Below, one piece after another: positions 63,945 through 64,000 of a DNA stretch of 64,000 nucleotides; position 1 is the first letter of the stretch, and the number at the start of each line of letters is the position of its first letter. Origin of the DNA: Leptospira meyeri (GTDB lineage Bacteria; Spirochaetota; Leptospiria; Leptospirales; Leptospiraceae); contig NZ_SORO01000001.1 of NCBI RefSeq assembly GCF_004368965.1, positions 1,892,001 through 1,956,000 on the forward strand. The letters are read 5' to 3'. The notes under the pieces were generated by a model. It worked only from the letters and a program-made list of their open reading frames with translations, was not told the origin of the DNA and did not search any database. Position numbers and translations under genes: made by a program.

Positions 63945-64000
63945 GAGTTTCAAACTAATTTGCATTTTCCTCGCAGCCGCTCTCATGGGCTGTGGGGATG
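63934..64000 (+). CDS. Lipoprotein gene, partial (next nos gene, possibly nosL)
   Basis: An ATG at 63934 overlaps the end of nosB by 11 bp and opens MQLKSFKLICIFLAAALMGC, followed by GD at the window edge. This is a lipoprotein signal with lipobox LMGC. In nos clusters the gene after nosB is often nosD or nosL; NosL is a copper-binding lipoprotein, so it is a reasonable guess, but 22 residues cannot settle it. Confidence 0.7.
   Translation, partial: MQLKSFKLICIFLAAALMGCGD

Overview
The window looks like chromosome of a spirochaete of the genus Leptospira. The evidence is low GC, many lipoproteins with loose spirochaetal lipoboxes (LLNC, VSAC, LVGC, FFFQC), several membrane chemoreceptors, TRL-like lipoproteins and Leptospira-style intergenic repeats. 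Proline and ornithine catabolism plus a nitrous-oxide-respiration cluster suggest an environmental, saprophyte-like lineage. That lineage assignment is inference.

Layout. 1-4.6 kb: a partial Ppx/GppA phosphatase diverges from a complete mreB, and a second, diverged copy of the mreB 3' end lies about 2 kb downstream beyond two paralogous lipoprotein genes. 4.6-18.5 kb: small membrane proteins, a YhhN homologue, a chemoreceptor, a truncated haemoglobin, a frameshifted disulfide-repeat lipoprotein, a thioesterase/AraC pair and further small genes. 18.6-22.9 kb: a complete route from proline and ornithine to glutamate (P5C dehydrogenase and proline dehydrogenase on one strand, ornithine aminotransferase divergent) around a perfect 11-2-11 palindrome. 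24.3-25.7 kb: a stripped-down chemoreceptor-tip-like protein coupled to a diiron beta-lactamase-fold protein resembling the ODP oxygen sensor of Treponema. 27.4-32.3 kb: a Ca2+/H+ antiporter, then class Ia ribonucleotide reductase nrdB-nrdA behind a probable cobalamin riboswitch.

32.3-42 kb: a hybrid histidine kinase, SRPBCC/AraC genes, a HEAT/TPR protein, an Omp85-type barrel and a second membrane chemoreceptor. 42.5-44.6 kb: three tandem TRL-like lipoproteins and a probable outer-membrane protein. 44.7-50.1 kb: a ggt-creB-creC-creD cluster with a CreB-box-like site before creD and a one-base homopolymer frameshift near the start of creC. 50-55.6 kb: a dCache chemoreceptor, small secreted proteins, a DUF4349 lipoprotein and a U32 peptidase-family protein.

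55.8 kb to the end: a respiratory/nitrogen-oxide region with a CopD-like protein, a FadL-like porin, a cytochrome c'-like protein, two short haem-copper-oxidase-like membrane proteins, haemerythrin, a fasciclin lipoprotein, cytochrome c, a lipoprotein-type clade II NosZ and NosB. Two identical FNR-type boxes and one Fur/PerR-like palindrome lie within it. The cluster runs off the right edge.

The signals that deserve most attention are: a roughly 105-nt intergenic element present in three good copies with compensatory base changes in three stems; the ODP/receptor-tip pair; the mosaic mreB duplication; the CreB-like site; and a 14-bp perfect hairpin inside the start of nosB. All calls come from reading the sequence; no database search was run.
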